From Shewanella electrodiphila (GTDB lineage: Bacteria; Pseudomonadota; Gammaproteobacteria; Enterobacterales; Shewanellaceae), in the NCBI RefSeq assembly GCF_023283985.1, contig NZ_JAKIKU010000002.1, positions 124,001-188,000 of the forward strand: 64,000 nt of DNA, read 5' to 3'. Made by a program: the position numbers and the translations under genes. Below, piece by piece: positions 8,596 to 15,971 of the stretch (within the stretch, counting starts at the first letter, position 1; each line of letters begins with the position of its first letter). The notes under the pieces were generated by a model. It was given only the letters and a program-made list of their open reading frames with translations, had not been told where the DNA came from and searched no databases.

Positions 8596-9131
8596 TATCG
8601 CTCCTCGTCATCATATTGATCGTAATAGCCTTCTTCATCGCTGTCGTCATAATCACCATCATCATTGTATGGATCATAACCGTCGTCAGATGAATCTGAG
8701 TCTGAAGCACTACTGAATGATTTACTCGGCGCTACCACATTATCTTGGGTGTTAAGTAAGTACACCACGGCGCAGCTCTCAATCAGTAACTCTTCACTAT
8801 ACTTACGTACTGCCAGCACTAAAGGCACATCATCATTATTAAATTGAATCGTTACTTTAAACTCATCCCACGACGGCATCGTCGCAGTATCAATCCATGT
8901 TGCCCACTTGGTTTTGGCAGCATCTGAAAAGCGAATTCGATTGAATAGCGCCACAGGTAAGTATTCTGGCACAGCGGCAAGCATCGAAGGATCCGCTAAT
9001 AAGATCGCTTTCATTGAGTCAGTAAATTTGGCTAATGCTTCAGGGCTATCGGGATCGTTATACGACTCGATATTGTCATAGGCATTATTTTTTAACTCAT
9101 TAATACGTGAGATATTAAGTGGTTTGCTCAT
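8595..9131 (-). CDS. Hypothetical protein with poly-acidic tail, second gene of the J-domain operon
   Basis: A 178-residue protein: a folded-looking N-terminal part of about 130 residues (with a W-A-T-W-I-D segment near 76 and hydrophobic strands at 100-128) and a C-terminal tail of about 40 residues made almost only of Asp, Glu, Ser, Tyr and Gly. Acidic tails of this kind often mediate chaperone or histone-like interactions; here that is inference. It begins 7 bp after the stop of the J-domain gene and overlaps the next gene by one base. No family recognised. Confidence 0.75.
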   Translation of the reverse strand: MSKPLNISRINELKNNAYDNIESYNDPDSPEALAKFTDSMKAILLADPSMLAAVPEYLPVALFNRIRFSDAAKTKWATWIDTATMPSWDEFKVTIQFNNDDVPLVLAVRKYSEELLIESCAVVYLLNTQDNVVAPSKSFSSASDSDSSDDGYDPYNDDGDYDDSDEEGYYDQYDDEER

Positions 9132-9138
9132 GGGTTTC

Positions 9139-9423
9139 TCAAGAATAAAATTGGTCCCACAGCTCGGTCATTGCCGCTGTAGGATTGGTCACGATGACAT
9201 TATTAAAATCTTTAATAAAGGCAGTTCTTAATTTTTTATCAGACAAAACATCATAGGCATTTTTGACCCGATGCAACTGCTGCGCTGCAAGATGTTTTTC
9301 TTCTTCTGAAGCATTAATCAGTTTATCGGGGTGTAACTTATTTGATAAACGTTTATAGGCTTTTTTTATTTCGTCTTCTTTGGCACTGGCTTTAACACCG
9401 AGGACTGTGAAGTGGTTAATCAT
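9139..9423 (-). CDS. Minimal J-domain (DnaJ-type) protein
   Basis: A 94-residue protein consisting of little more than a J domain. It starts INHFTVLGVKASAKEDEIKKAYKRLSNKLHPDK: helix I, helix II and the invariant HPD loop (residues 32-34) that stimulates the DnaK ATPase are all present, followed by helices III and IV (NAYDVLSDKKLRTAF). It lacks the Gly/Phe region, zinc fingers and substrate-binding domains of DnaJ, so it must depend on partners for substrate choice. It heads a tightly spaced four-gene operon whose other products are unknown and two of them very acidic, suggesting that it recruits DnaK to a dedicated complex. RBS AGGT precedes the ATG. Confidence 0.9.
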   Translation of the reverse strand: MINHFTVLGVKASAKEDEIKKAYKRLSNKLHPDKLINASEEEKHLAAQQLHRVKNAYDVLSDKKLRTAFIKDFNNVIVTNPTAAMTELWDQFYS

Positions 9424-9491
9424 ATTTTTACCTATGGCATATGAACTTGGATAGACTGATGCTAATCCATTAAATTATGATTATTTGGTTG

Positions 9492-9754
9492 TATACCCAT
9501 GATACTTCAAGATGCAAAGTCAGCAAGGCAAATAGTGCCAAGATGCTAGGCATAATATTGAAGTATAGTTATTCTACATAGATATTTTATAACAACGCAG
9601 ATTGGTGCTATTTGCCTTGCCCTACGGGGCGCAAGCTCGAAAACCATTGCTACGTTTTAAGCTTTGAAAAGTGAATAACAATTACCTCAGCTTACGCCTT
9701 GCATTGTTATCCGAGCTTGTGCCTGACAAAGCATTTTGAGGTAACATGGGTATA
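9492..9754. mobile_element. MITE-like structured repeat element (263 bp)
   Basis: Non-coding element bounded by inverted ends TATACCCATG...CATGGGTATA. The two ends match over about 24 bp with three mismatches (TATACCCATGATACTTCAAG at left against TATACCCATGTTACCTCAAA on the opposite strand at right). Inside are further inverted repeats: a 19-bp pair at 9523-9541 and 9602-9620 (two mismatches) and ATACTTCAA/TTGAAGTAT at 9502-9510 and 9558-9566. No transposase and no clear target-site duplication is seen. The layout fits a miniature inverted-repeat element or a large extragenic palindrome that would fold as RNA. Confidence 0.7.
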
Positions 9755-9921
9755 AATAATAACAGAAATACAATCATTTCCATAAAACTATCAACTAGTT
9801 TAGCTTATTACAAAATTCAGATGTTCAAATTGAATAAAAATAATACAAAATTAATAATCTGAATGTCCACTTTGGCTGACAGTTGCTTTGAATTATTCTC
9901 ATTTTTAGGCTTTTGAAAATA

Positions 9922-9947
9922 AAAAGAGCACATCATGGTGCTCTTTT
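9922..9947 (-). terminator. Rho-independent terminator downstream of the 34-codon gene
   Basis: Inverted repeat AAAAGAGCAC / GTGCTCTTTT with a 6-nt loop; the minus-strand read-out ends in TTTTTATTTTC. The only minus-strand gene it can serve is the small ORF at 10091-10195, leaving a 3' untranslated region of about 140 nt. Confidence 0.8.
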
Positions 9948-10090
9948 ATATTGTATCTTAGCGACCGCTACTGGCTTTTGCGACTAGCTTTATCGACTAG
10001 CTATTCCTAACAAATAATTCTGCTATCGACTGCTATTGATTGTTATTAACAATTGCTATTAACGATTGTTAGCAAACAAATATAGTAAGT

Positions 10091-10195
10091 TTATCTCTCC
10101 GTGTTGTCTTTTTCGATTAAGGCTAAAATCACTGGCACTATTTGATTAATAGCACCAACACAAAGACTTAATATTGCGACATATTCCCAACCCAT
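10091..10195 (-). CDS. Small hydrophobic peptide, 34 residues
   Basis: A short ORF in the gap between the J-domain operon and the isochorismatase gene. It begins MGWEYVAILS, continues as one hydrophobic span of about 20 residues with a central Gly and Pro (LCVGAINQIVPVILALIEK) and ends in the charged tail KDNTER. AAGGAG lies 6 bases ahead of the ATG, a strong ribosome binding site, and an independent terminator lies about 145 bp downstream. Size, single membrane span and charged tail resemble small membrane proteins and type I toxins in general, but I do not recognise a family. A dual-function RNA is possible because of the long 3' untranslated region. Confidence 0.55.
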   Translation of the reverse strand: MGWEYVAILSLCVGAINQIVPVILALIEKDNTER

Positions 10196-10346
10196 GTTTA
10201 GCTCCTTTTTGTTCCAACTTAACGGCTGTCACGTTGTTTTTTCAGATGCAGCCAGTGTAGAAAAGAAGGTGAATCTAAATAAGTGAGAACTGTCATGGGT
10301 TCAGATGACAAAAGTCATATATTGGCGTTTTTATATTTATTAACGG

Positions 10347-10889
10347 CTATTTAATCAGCTTTAGCAGTGATTTAAATCGCTCGCCACTGGCTTGATGCTG
10401 TAGTTCAAATAAGCATGACTCAGTATTGGTTGTTCGTGCGCCTAATTGCGTCATCATTTGAATACCCAGTTGTTTGTTTTCAACAGTGCGTGAAGATACC
10501 GCATCGGCGACAAGATGGACGTTATAGCGATTAGAGAGTAAATCTTGGCAGGTTTGGTAAACACAAACGTGGGTTTCAATACCGGCAAGAATAATATCTG
10601 TGCGATTAAGTCTGGCTAACTGCTGCTGAAACTCTGGACTTTGCCAAGCGCTGAAATATGACTTTGGAATAACTTGAGTCGTTTTACTCAGTAGTGCAGC
10701 TAACTCCTCTGTGGTGCCGCCCAATTTATCGGGCAATTGCTCAACCCATAAAATTGGCATATCAAACAGCTGCGCTCCTTGAATAAGAATGCCCAGTTGT
10801 TTGTGGAGTTCGGGAGATTGTTGCATGACTTGGGCAAGTTTACCCTGAACATCAATGATCACTAATACCGATTTATCTGTGGTTAACAT
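10347..10889 (-). CDS. Isochorismatase-family cysteine hydrolase
   Basis: A 180-residue cysteine hydrolase of the isochorismatase/nicotinamidase-related superfamily. The catalytic triad is visible: Asp in VLVIIDVQ (about residue 14), Lys in VIPKSYFSAW (about 76) and Cys in GIETHVCVYQT (about 111), with a cis-peptide-type GIETH ahead of the Cys. The closest shape is the YcaC-like group of unknown substrate. I prefer the ATG at 10889 because AAGGA lies 6 bases upstream of it, whereas it abuts the ATG at 10895. It is transcribed alone. Confidence 0.88.
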   Translation of the reverse strand: MLTTDKSVLVIIDVQGKLAQVMQQSPELHKQLGILIQGAQLFDMPILWVEQLPDKLGGTTEELAALLSKTTQVIPKSYFSAWQSPEFQQQLARLNRTDIILAGIETHVCVYQTCQDLLSNRYNVHLVADAVSSRTVENKQLGIQMMTQLGARTTNTESCLFELQHQASGERFKSLLKLIK

Positions 10890-11127
10890 GGCCATTCCTT
10901 ACTACTGGAGAATTAGGTGTATGAGTCATACTGAGTAAACGATACTTTTGCACTAATGACTATTGTCGAAAAGTCGAACAAGCTTAATCAGCTGATAAAC
11001 GGTAAGTGAGTTATCCTGTAAATCTAATACGGTGATGCTGTTATGGCTATGACTATGGCTAAGCAGCTATGACTGCGTTGCTATCGGTATAGCAATAGAG
11101 CTGCAACTGGGCCTTCAAGGAAGAGTA

Positions 11128-12165
11128 ATGAACAAGCGAATTATTATATGTGCCGACGGTACTTGGAACCGACCTGAAGAAGATATTAACCAAGATCAAG
11201 CGACCAATGTGCTGCGTCTAGCGAGAGCCATTAGCCCCGTCGCTGCCGATGGCACTCCCCAACAGGTATTTTATGACTGGGGAGTAGGCTCTTATTACGA
11301 CGGTATCATTGGTGGCGCAACCGGAAGAGGTCTGCATAAAAATATTGTCGATGGCTACCGATATATTGTGCAAAATTATCAAGCGGGTGACGCCATTTAC
11401 TTATTTGGCTTCAGCCGAGGCTCGTATACCATGCGCTGCTTGTGTGGACTGATTAATAACTGCGGCATCGTAAAACGCCCTGATGCCAAGCTCATTCAAC
11501 AAGCTTTTGACCACTATAAAACCCAAGCTTCAGCATATGCACCAGATGGCGCGAAGTCATTGGCATTTAGGCAGCAACATTCGCATCCTTCGCGAGATAT
11601 TGAGTTTGTTGGTGTATGGGACACGGTGGGCGCAATGGGGATCCCCAGCTCTTTTTTAGGCTTGTTTGAAGATAAAGATGAGTTTTATGACACGAAAATT
11701 GGCAGCAATGTCAAAGTGGCTCGCCATGCACTAGCGATTGATGAGCATCGACAAGATTTCGAGCCGACAATTTGGCAACCCAAAAATACCATGGATATGA
11801 AACAAGTTTGGTTTGCGGGTGCCCACAGTAATATTGGTGGCAGCTACCAAGCTGACAAAAATGGGCAGATGTTATCGGATAATGCTTTGTTATGGATGTT
11901 GTCTGAAGCTCAAGCGAAGAGTTTAAGTATTGAGGCACATTTAATTAATCAGGTTTCACCAACCCCTTTAGCTAAATTGCATAACTCGCGACGTAGCTTT
12001 TATCGTGTTAAACGCAAACTGTATCGAGATATGGCCCCAATGGGTCTGCCAATGTTGATCCATCAATCGGTAAAAGATCGTTGGGATAATGACCCCAAAT
12101 ACCGACCTAAGAATCTTCAAGACTTAATCGAGCAATATGGCTGGCCCAGTGAACTCGTGTTATAA
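11128..12165 (+). CDS. DUF2235 (T6SS Tle1-like) alpha/beta hydrolase
   Basis: A 345-residue member of the DUF2235 alpha/beta-hydrolase family. It opens with RIIICADGTWNRPEED, the conserved start of the family, and carries the nucleophile elbow GFSRGS (about residue 97), the acid in VGVWDTVGAMG and the His in AGAHSNIGGSY. Tle1 phospholipase effectors of type VI secretion belong to this family, but many members are not effectors; no vgrG, PAAR or immunity gene is next to this one, so a housekeeping esterase or lipase is equally possible. No signal peptide. AAGGAAG precedes the ATG. Confidence 0.88.
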   Translation: MNKRIIICADGTWNRPEEDINQDQATNVLRLARAISPVAADGTPQQVFYDWGVGSYYDGIIGGATGRGLHKNIVDGYRYIVQNYQAGDAIYLFGFSRGSYTMRCLCGLINNCGIVKRPDAKLIQQAFDHYKTQASAYAPDGAKSLAFRQQHSHPSRDIEFVGVWDTVGAMGIPSSFLGLFEDKDEFYDTKIGSNVKVARHALAIDEHRQDFEPTIWQPKNTMDMKQVWFAGAHSNIGGSYQADKNGQMLSDNALLWMLSEAQAKSLSIEAHLINQVSPTPLAKLHNSRRSFYRVKRKLYRDMAPMGLPMLIHQSVKDRWDNDPKYRPKNLQDLIEQYGWPSELVL

Positions 12166-12285
12166 CGCATTCAATAGTCTTAATAAATTGCTAGAATAGC
12201 GTTTTAGCGCTGGTTTATTAAAACTGGATTCATTTTTACGTTATTGGTTACATTAACCGTGACTTCACTTATCAAAGGATTTTTA

Positions 12286-13233
12286 GTGGCTCATTTTGTT
12301 GCTCATCGATTTATATTCACCTTAAGTTTCACTTTAGCGTTATCGGTACTAGGCGTTTGTGGCAATGCAGCGGCTACAGAAGCGGCTACAGAAGCGGCTA
12401 CAGAAGTGTTAGCAACGAAAGCTTTAGTGAGCAAAGAGATAGTAAACAAAGCTTTAGTAGATAAAAGCATTCCTGCTAAACGGGTGATTGCGTTATCTCC
12501 TCATGCAGTAGAAATGCTATATGCCATAGGTGCAGGTGAGACGATTGTTGCTACCACGGATCATGCAGACTTTCCTGAGCAAGCTAAGAATATCCCGAGT
12601 ATTGGCGGCTATTATGGCATTCAGATGGAGCGAGTGATTGAGCTAAATCCAGACCTTATTGTGGTGTGGAAAAGTGGCAATAAAATGGAAGACATTGGTC
12701 AATTAAAACAGCTAGGTTTTAATGTGTTTAATAGCGATCCTAAAAGCCTAGATGATGTGGCCAAAGAGCTAGAACAATTAGGTGAGCTAACGGGGAATCA
12801 ACAGCAAGCTAAGCGAGTGGCTAATGATTACCGCAAACAGTTATCGCTCATTCGTAGTGAAAACCAACAAAAGCCTGCTGTGAAAGTCTTTTATCAATTA
12901 TGGTCAACGCCATTAATGACGGTATCAAAGGGCAGTTGGATAGAGCATATTATCAGTGCTTGTCATGGCGAGAATGTATTTATCGATGCTGCCAGTGAAT
13001 ACCCACAGATAAGCGTTGAGAATGTACTGTTAACCGGTGCAGAAGTGATTCTTCAAAGCCAAGATGAAGGTAATGTGATTGGTGTCGATTGGTCAACGTG
13101 GCCTGAATTACCCGCAGTAAAAAATAATCATATCTATCAGCTTAATGCGGATTTACTGCATCGCGCTTCCCCAAGAGCCATACTAGGTGTGCAAGCACTT
13201 TGTGACGCTTTAGATAACGTCAGAGCGCAATGA
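12286..13233 (+). CDS. BtuF-like cobalamin/cobinamide-binding periplasmic protein
   Basis: A 315-residue periplasmic binding protein of the helical-backbone class III type used for vitamin B12, haem or siderophores. After a signal peptide and a low-complexity Ala-Thr-Glu/Lys-rich linker it reads RVIALSPHAVEMLYAIGAG, as in BtuF, and later GGYYGIQMERVIELNPDLIVVW and the ISVENVL segment. The start is the GTG at 12286: AAAGGA lies 6 bases upstream and a signal peptide follows at once; the upstream TTG at 12244 has no such site. No btuC or btuD lies beside it, so it would work with a permease encoded elsewhere. The N-terminal linker holds three exact 12-bp repeats (12370-12405). Confidence 0.85.
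   Translation: MAHFVAHRFIFTLSFTLALSVLGVCGNAAATEAATEAATEVLATKALVSKEIVNKALVDKSIPAKRVIALSPHAVEMLYAIGAGETIVATTDHADFPEQAKNIPSIGGYYGIQMERVIELNPDLIVVWKSGNKMEDIGQLKQLGFNVFNSDPKSLDDVAKELEQLGELTGNQQQAKRVANDYRKQLSLIRSENQQKPAVKVFYQLWSTPLMTVSKGSWIEHIISACHGENVFIDAASEYPQISVENVLLTGAEVILQSQDEGNVIGVDWSTWPELPAVKNNHIYQLNADLLHRASPRAILGVQALCDALDNVRAQ
12370..12405 (+). repeat. In-frame 12-bp triplicate (Ala-Ala-Thr-Glu)
   Basis: Three perfect tandem copies of GCGGCTACAGAA code for AATE repeated three times at the mature N-terminus of the BtuF-like protein. Being a multiple of three, copy-number change would only alter linker length. Confidence 0.9.
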
Positions 13234-13350
13234 CATCTGACTTATACTCACAAGCGATATGTTTAGCTGTTATCAAAGCACAGCGAGATAAGACCTAAGC
13301 TCAAAGTATAAGGCATAACCTTTCCTGTTGTGATTCACCTATTGCTAATA

Positions 13351-13410
13351 AAGTGTCCGCTCGGACACTTTCCTTTTATGCGGACACTTTTTCAGTGTGT
13401 CCGCGGACAC
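13351..13410 (+). promoter_or_regulatory. Palindromic upstream activator sites (GTGTCCG/CGGACAC)
   Basis: Five copies of the half-site GTGTCCG or its complement CGGACAC within 60 bp. They form two palindromes: AAGTGTCCGCTCGGACACTT (13351-13370) and GTGTCCGCGGACAC (13397-13410), 43 bp apart centre to centre (about four helical turns), plus a lone half-site at 13381-13387. They lie about 90-150 bp before the predicted start point of the sigma54-type promoter at 13475, the usual place for NtrC-type activators. The likely ligand is the response regulator encoded at 18687; inference. Confidence 0.75.
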
Positions 13411-13474
13411 ATTCTATTGCGTTAAAAGAACTACGATTTAGTTAAGTTCATGATTTTAATTGTTTTTAATTTTC

Positions 13475-13490
13475 TGGCACGCCCTGTGCT
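13475..13490 (+). promoter_or_regulatory. Sigma54 (RpoN) promoter of the efflux operon
   Basis: TGGCACGCCCTGTGCT matches the -24/-12 consensus TGGCACN5TTGCW, with GG and GC exactly 10 bases apart. Predicted transcription start near 13501, 70 bp ahead of the adaptor ATG. A GAFTGA-bearing sigma54 activator is encoded at the end of the cluster. Confidence 0.8.
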
Positions 13491-13570
13491 ATCTGTTAGG
13501 TATCAATATCGAATTAGCGGACTAGATAACCATATAACGGACATTATCTAGCGAGTTTCAAGGAACTGAG

Positions 13571-14830
13571 ATGATTAAAGATACCAGCGGACAAGATACT
13601 GTCGTTAAGCCAAGTGCTTCTAAAAAACTCCGTATGCCAGTCATTATTGGCACAGTAGGTGTGTTAATGAGCGCCTTAGTGTGGGCAAGCATTGGACATG
13701 ATTCATCGATTCGTTCAATTGAAAGCAAAGACTTACGTTTAGCCACGGTAACTCGTGGCACTTTGGTTCGTGATATCGCTACCACAGGTAAAATCGTTGC
13801 GGCCAATGCGCCTATTTTGTATAGCACTGAACAAGGTGTCGTGACGCTATTGAGTCAGCCTGGTGATCAAGTTGAACCCAACCAAGTTGTTGCTCAAATC
13901 GATAGCCCTAAATTACGCAGTCGTTTTCAACAAGAGCAATCGGTATATGCCGCAATGGAAAGTGATTTAGAGCGCGCCAAGTTAGATGCACGCCGTGAGC
14001 AATTACGAGTCACCCAAATACTGGATATGGCGAAAGTTGATTTGGAAGCCGCAGACAGAGAAAGCCGCCGAGGCGATCAATTGATTCAAAACAGCTTGAT
14101 TAGCCGAATTGATTTTGAGAAAGGTAAAGATGAGTTACGCAAAGCTAATTTAATGCATCAGCATGCGATTCAAGAAGTCGATTTGATGCGCGATACCTTA
14201 ACGTTCGAACTGAAAAATCGCGCTTTGGAAGTCGATAGACAAGCCTTGGTTGTTACCGAGCTTGCTCGTCAGATCTCAGCATTAGAAGTTAAGGCACCGG
14301 TTAAAGGCATTATTGGTAACTGGTTGGTTGAACAAAAAGCACGAATTGGTGCCAGTCAGCCTATTTTAACGGTTGTGGATTTAAGCGCCTTTGAAGCAGA
14401 GCTTGCTGTACCTGAGTCTTACGCAGACGATTTAGGTATTGGCATGGAAGTGGAACTGAGTTTTGGCAGCGTCAATGTTATGGGTCACTTGTCTTCTATT
14501 TCACCTGAAGTAAGAAATCGTGAGGTAACCGCGCGAGTTAGGTTTAATCCTGAACCGAGCTTATCACTACGTCAAAACCAACGTTTATCAGCAAGGGTGT
14601 TATTAGAGAATCGCCCGAATGTATTAATGGTAAAACGTGGTGACTTTTTAAATCGTGGTGGTTCAACTGCATTTGTGATGAATCAAGATATGGCAGTTAA
14701 AACGCCAGTGATACTAGGCGCTAGAAGCATGAGCCAAGTTGAAATCGTCGACGGTGGTAAAGAAGGTGATGTATGGGTGGTGTCTGGCACCGAAGCATTT
14801 AGAAACGATGAACAGATTCAAATTAGATAA
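13571..14830 (+). CDS. HlyD/MacA-type periplasmic adaptor of an ABC efflux system
   Basis: A 419-residue membrane-fusion protein. One N-terminal membrane helix (about 24-42) anchors it; two half-lipoyl motifs (GVVTLLSQPGDQVEPNQVVAQIDSP at about 91-115 and the return half at 248-275) flank a long alpha-hairpin with many charged residues; beta-barrel and membrane-proximal parts follow (about 275-419). Such adaptors link an inner-membrane transporter to an outer-membrane channel. It is the first gene behind the sigma54 promoter and is followed by an ATPase and two FtsX-type permeases. No outer-membrane TolC gene lies in the cluster. AAGGA is 8 bases from the ATG. Confidence 0.9.
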   Translation: MIKDTSGQDTVVKPSASKKLRMPVIIGTVGVLMSALVWASIGHDSSIRSIESKDLRLATVTRGTLVRDIATTGKIVAANAPILYSTEQGVVTLLSQPGDQVEPNQVVAQIDSPKLRSRFQQEQSVYAAMESDLERAKLDARREQLRVTQILDMAKVDLEAADRESRRGDQLIQNSLISRIDFEKGKDELRKANLMHQHAIQEVDLMRDTLTFELKNRALEVDRQALVVTELARQISALEVKAPVKGIIGNWLVEQKARIGASQPILTVVDLSAFEAELAVPESYADDLGIGMEVELSFGSVNVMGHLSSISPEVRNREVTARVRFNPEPSLSLRQNQRLSARVLLENRPNVLMVKRGDFLNRGGSTAFVMNQDMAVKTPVILGARSMSQVEIVDGGKEGDVWVVSGTEAFRNDEQIQIR

Positions 14831-14876
14831 ATGTTAACCCTATTGGATTACAACAGCATTAAGTAAGGACGCCACA

Positions 14877-15110
14877 ATGAAATTATCTCAAACAAAACCA
14901 ATCACTGGCTTTATCGCGTTGATGTTTTTGAGTTTAGCGGTGAGTTATCGCATAGATGAAAGCTTTAACTGGTTGTCATTTAGTTTTCAAATTATTGACC
15001 TAACAGATCAACTCGCAGATCAGGTTAGTTATGGATTAAGCAGCGACATAGTGCAGGTGCTATTTGAATTAGATTTTGCCACTGCCATACAGATTATTGT
15101 GCAGTTTTAG
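14877..15110 (+). CDS. Small membrane-associated hypothetical protein inside the efflux operon
   Basis: A 77-residue ORF placed between the adaptor and ATPase genes. It has a good RBS (AAGGA, 8 bases before the ATG), a hydrophobic N-terminal span (about residues 9-24, ITGFIALMFLSLAVSY) that could be a signal anchor, and an amphipathic remainder rich in Phe, Ile, Leu and Asp. I do not recognise it. Its position, strand and spacing (46 bp after the adaptor stop, 91 bp before the ATPase) suggest it belongs to the operon, perhaps as an accessory subunit. Whether it is conserved cannot be told from here. Confidence 0.55.
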   Translation: MKLSQTKPITGFIALMFLSLAVSYRIDESFNWLSFSFQIIDLTDQLADQVSYGLSSDIVQVLFELDFATAIQIIVQF

Positions 15111-15158
15111 CACTGTAAAGAACCATTTTATTAACCAACTTATAGAATAAATAATGAT

Positions 15159-15184
15159 AACTAGCGCTAAAGCATTAGCTAGTT
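15159..15184 (+). other. Hairpin between the small ORF and the ATPase gene
   Basis: Inverted repeat AACTAGC / GCTAGTT with a 12-nt loop, 18 bp before the ATPase start. No U-tract follows, so it is more likely to influence mRNA stability or relative expression than to terminate. Confidence 0.4.
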
Positions 15185-15201
15185 AAACAAGGAAAGAACA
15201 C

Positions 15202-15951
15202 ATGTTATCAATGAAAAATATTAGCAAAGTATTTAAAACGGACTTAGTAGAAACTCATGCTTTACGTGACTTTAATCTTGAAGTTGAAGAAGGGGAGTTT
15301 GTCGCGGTTACAGGGCCATCAGGCTCAGGAAAAACCACCTTTTTGAATATTGCAGGTTTACTTGAAGGGTTTACCTCTGGCGAATTCTGTCTTGATGGTG
15401 TCAATGTATCTAACTTAAGCGATAACCACAGCGCTAAAGTCAGAAATGAGAAAATTGGTTTTATTTTCCAAGGTTTTAACCTTATCCCTGATCTTAATTT
15501 AGCTGAAAATGTTGAAGTGCCTTTACGTTATCGTGGTTTTAATCGCGCTGAGCGTAATCGCCGGGTGGAATCAGCGTTAGAGCAAGTAGGATTAGCAGCG
15601 CGTATGAAGCATTTACCGTCACAATTGTCAGGTGGGCAGCAGCAACGTGTTGCGATTGCTAGAGCCTTAGCTGGCGAGCCAAGGTTTCTATTAGCCGATG
15701 AGCCAACGGGTAATTTAGACAGCTTAATGGCGCGCCAAGTGATGGAGCTACTAGAAAACATTAATCAAACGGGAACCACAATTATTATGGTGACCCATGA
15801 TGCAGAATTGGCTCGACGTGCCCAGCGCAATATTCAAATCGTTGATGGCCAAGTGTGTGACTTTTCTATGTATCAAAAAGCCGAACAATCTGTTGTAACC
15901 GATTTACAGCAAGCTGCTGGCATACAACAAGCTGCAAGTAGCAATGGATAA
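15202..15951 (+). CDS. MacB/LolD-type ABC transporter ATP-binding protein
   Basis: A 249-residue ATPase: Walker A GPSGSGKTT (about residue 38), Q-loop FQGFNL, signature LSGGQQQRVAIARAL (about 139) and Walker B FLLADEPTGNLDS followed by the H-loop VTHD. The sequence is of the type that pairs with FtsX/MacB permeases. Together with the two permeases that follow it would form a mechanotransmission-type transporter coupled to the adaptor. It ends with a Gln/Ala-rich tail of about 25 residues after the core domain. AAGGAAAG precedes the start. Confidence 0.93.
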   Translation: MLSMKNISKVFKTDLVETHALRDFNLEVEEGEFVAVTGPSGSGKTTFLNIAGLLEGFTSGEFCLDGVNVSNLSDNHSAKVRNEKIGFIFQGFNLIPDLNLAENVEVPLRYRGFNRAERNRRVESALEQVGLAARMKHLPSQLSGGQQQRVAIARALAGEPRFLLADEPTGNLDSLMARQVMELLENINQTGTTIIMVTHDAELARRAQRNIQIVDGQVCDFSMYQKAEQSVVTDLQQAAGIQQAASSNG

Positions 15952-15971
15952 TCTGAGTAGGAGATAAGCTT

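Noticed and set aside
11128..12165. Type VI secretion effector locus
   Set aside because: The DUF2235 protein is related to Tle1 effectors, but no vgrG, PAAR, adaptor or immunity gene is next to it.
13370..13378. Reading the first GTGTCCG palindrome as a BtuF terminator
   Set aside because: The palindrome is followed by TCCTTTT, but the same half-sites recur in a second palindrome without a T-run and the spacing upstream of a sigma54 promoter fits operator sites better.
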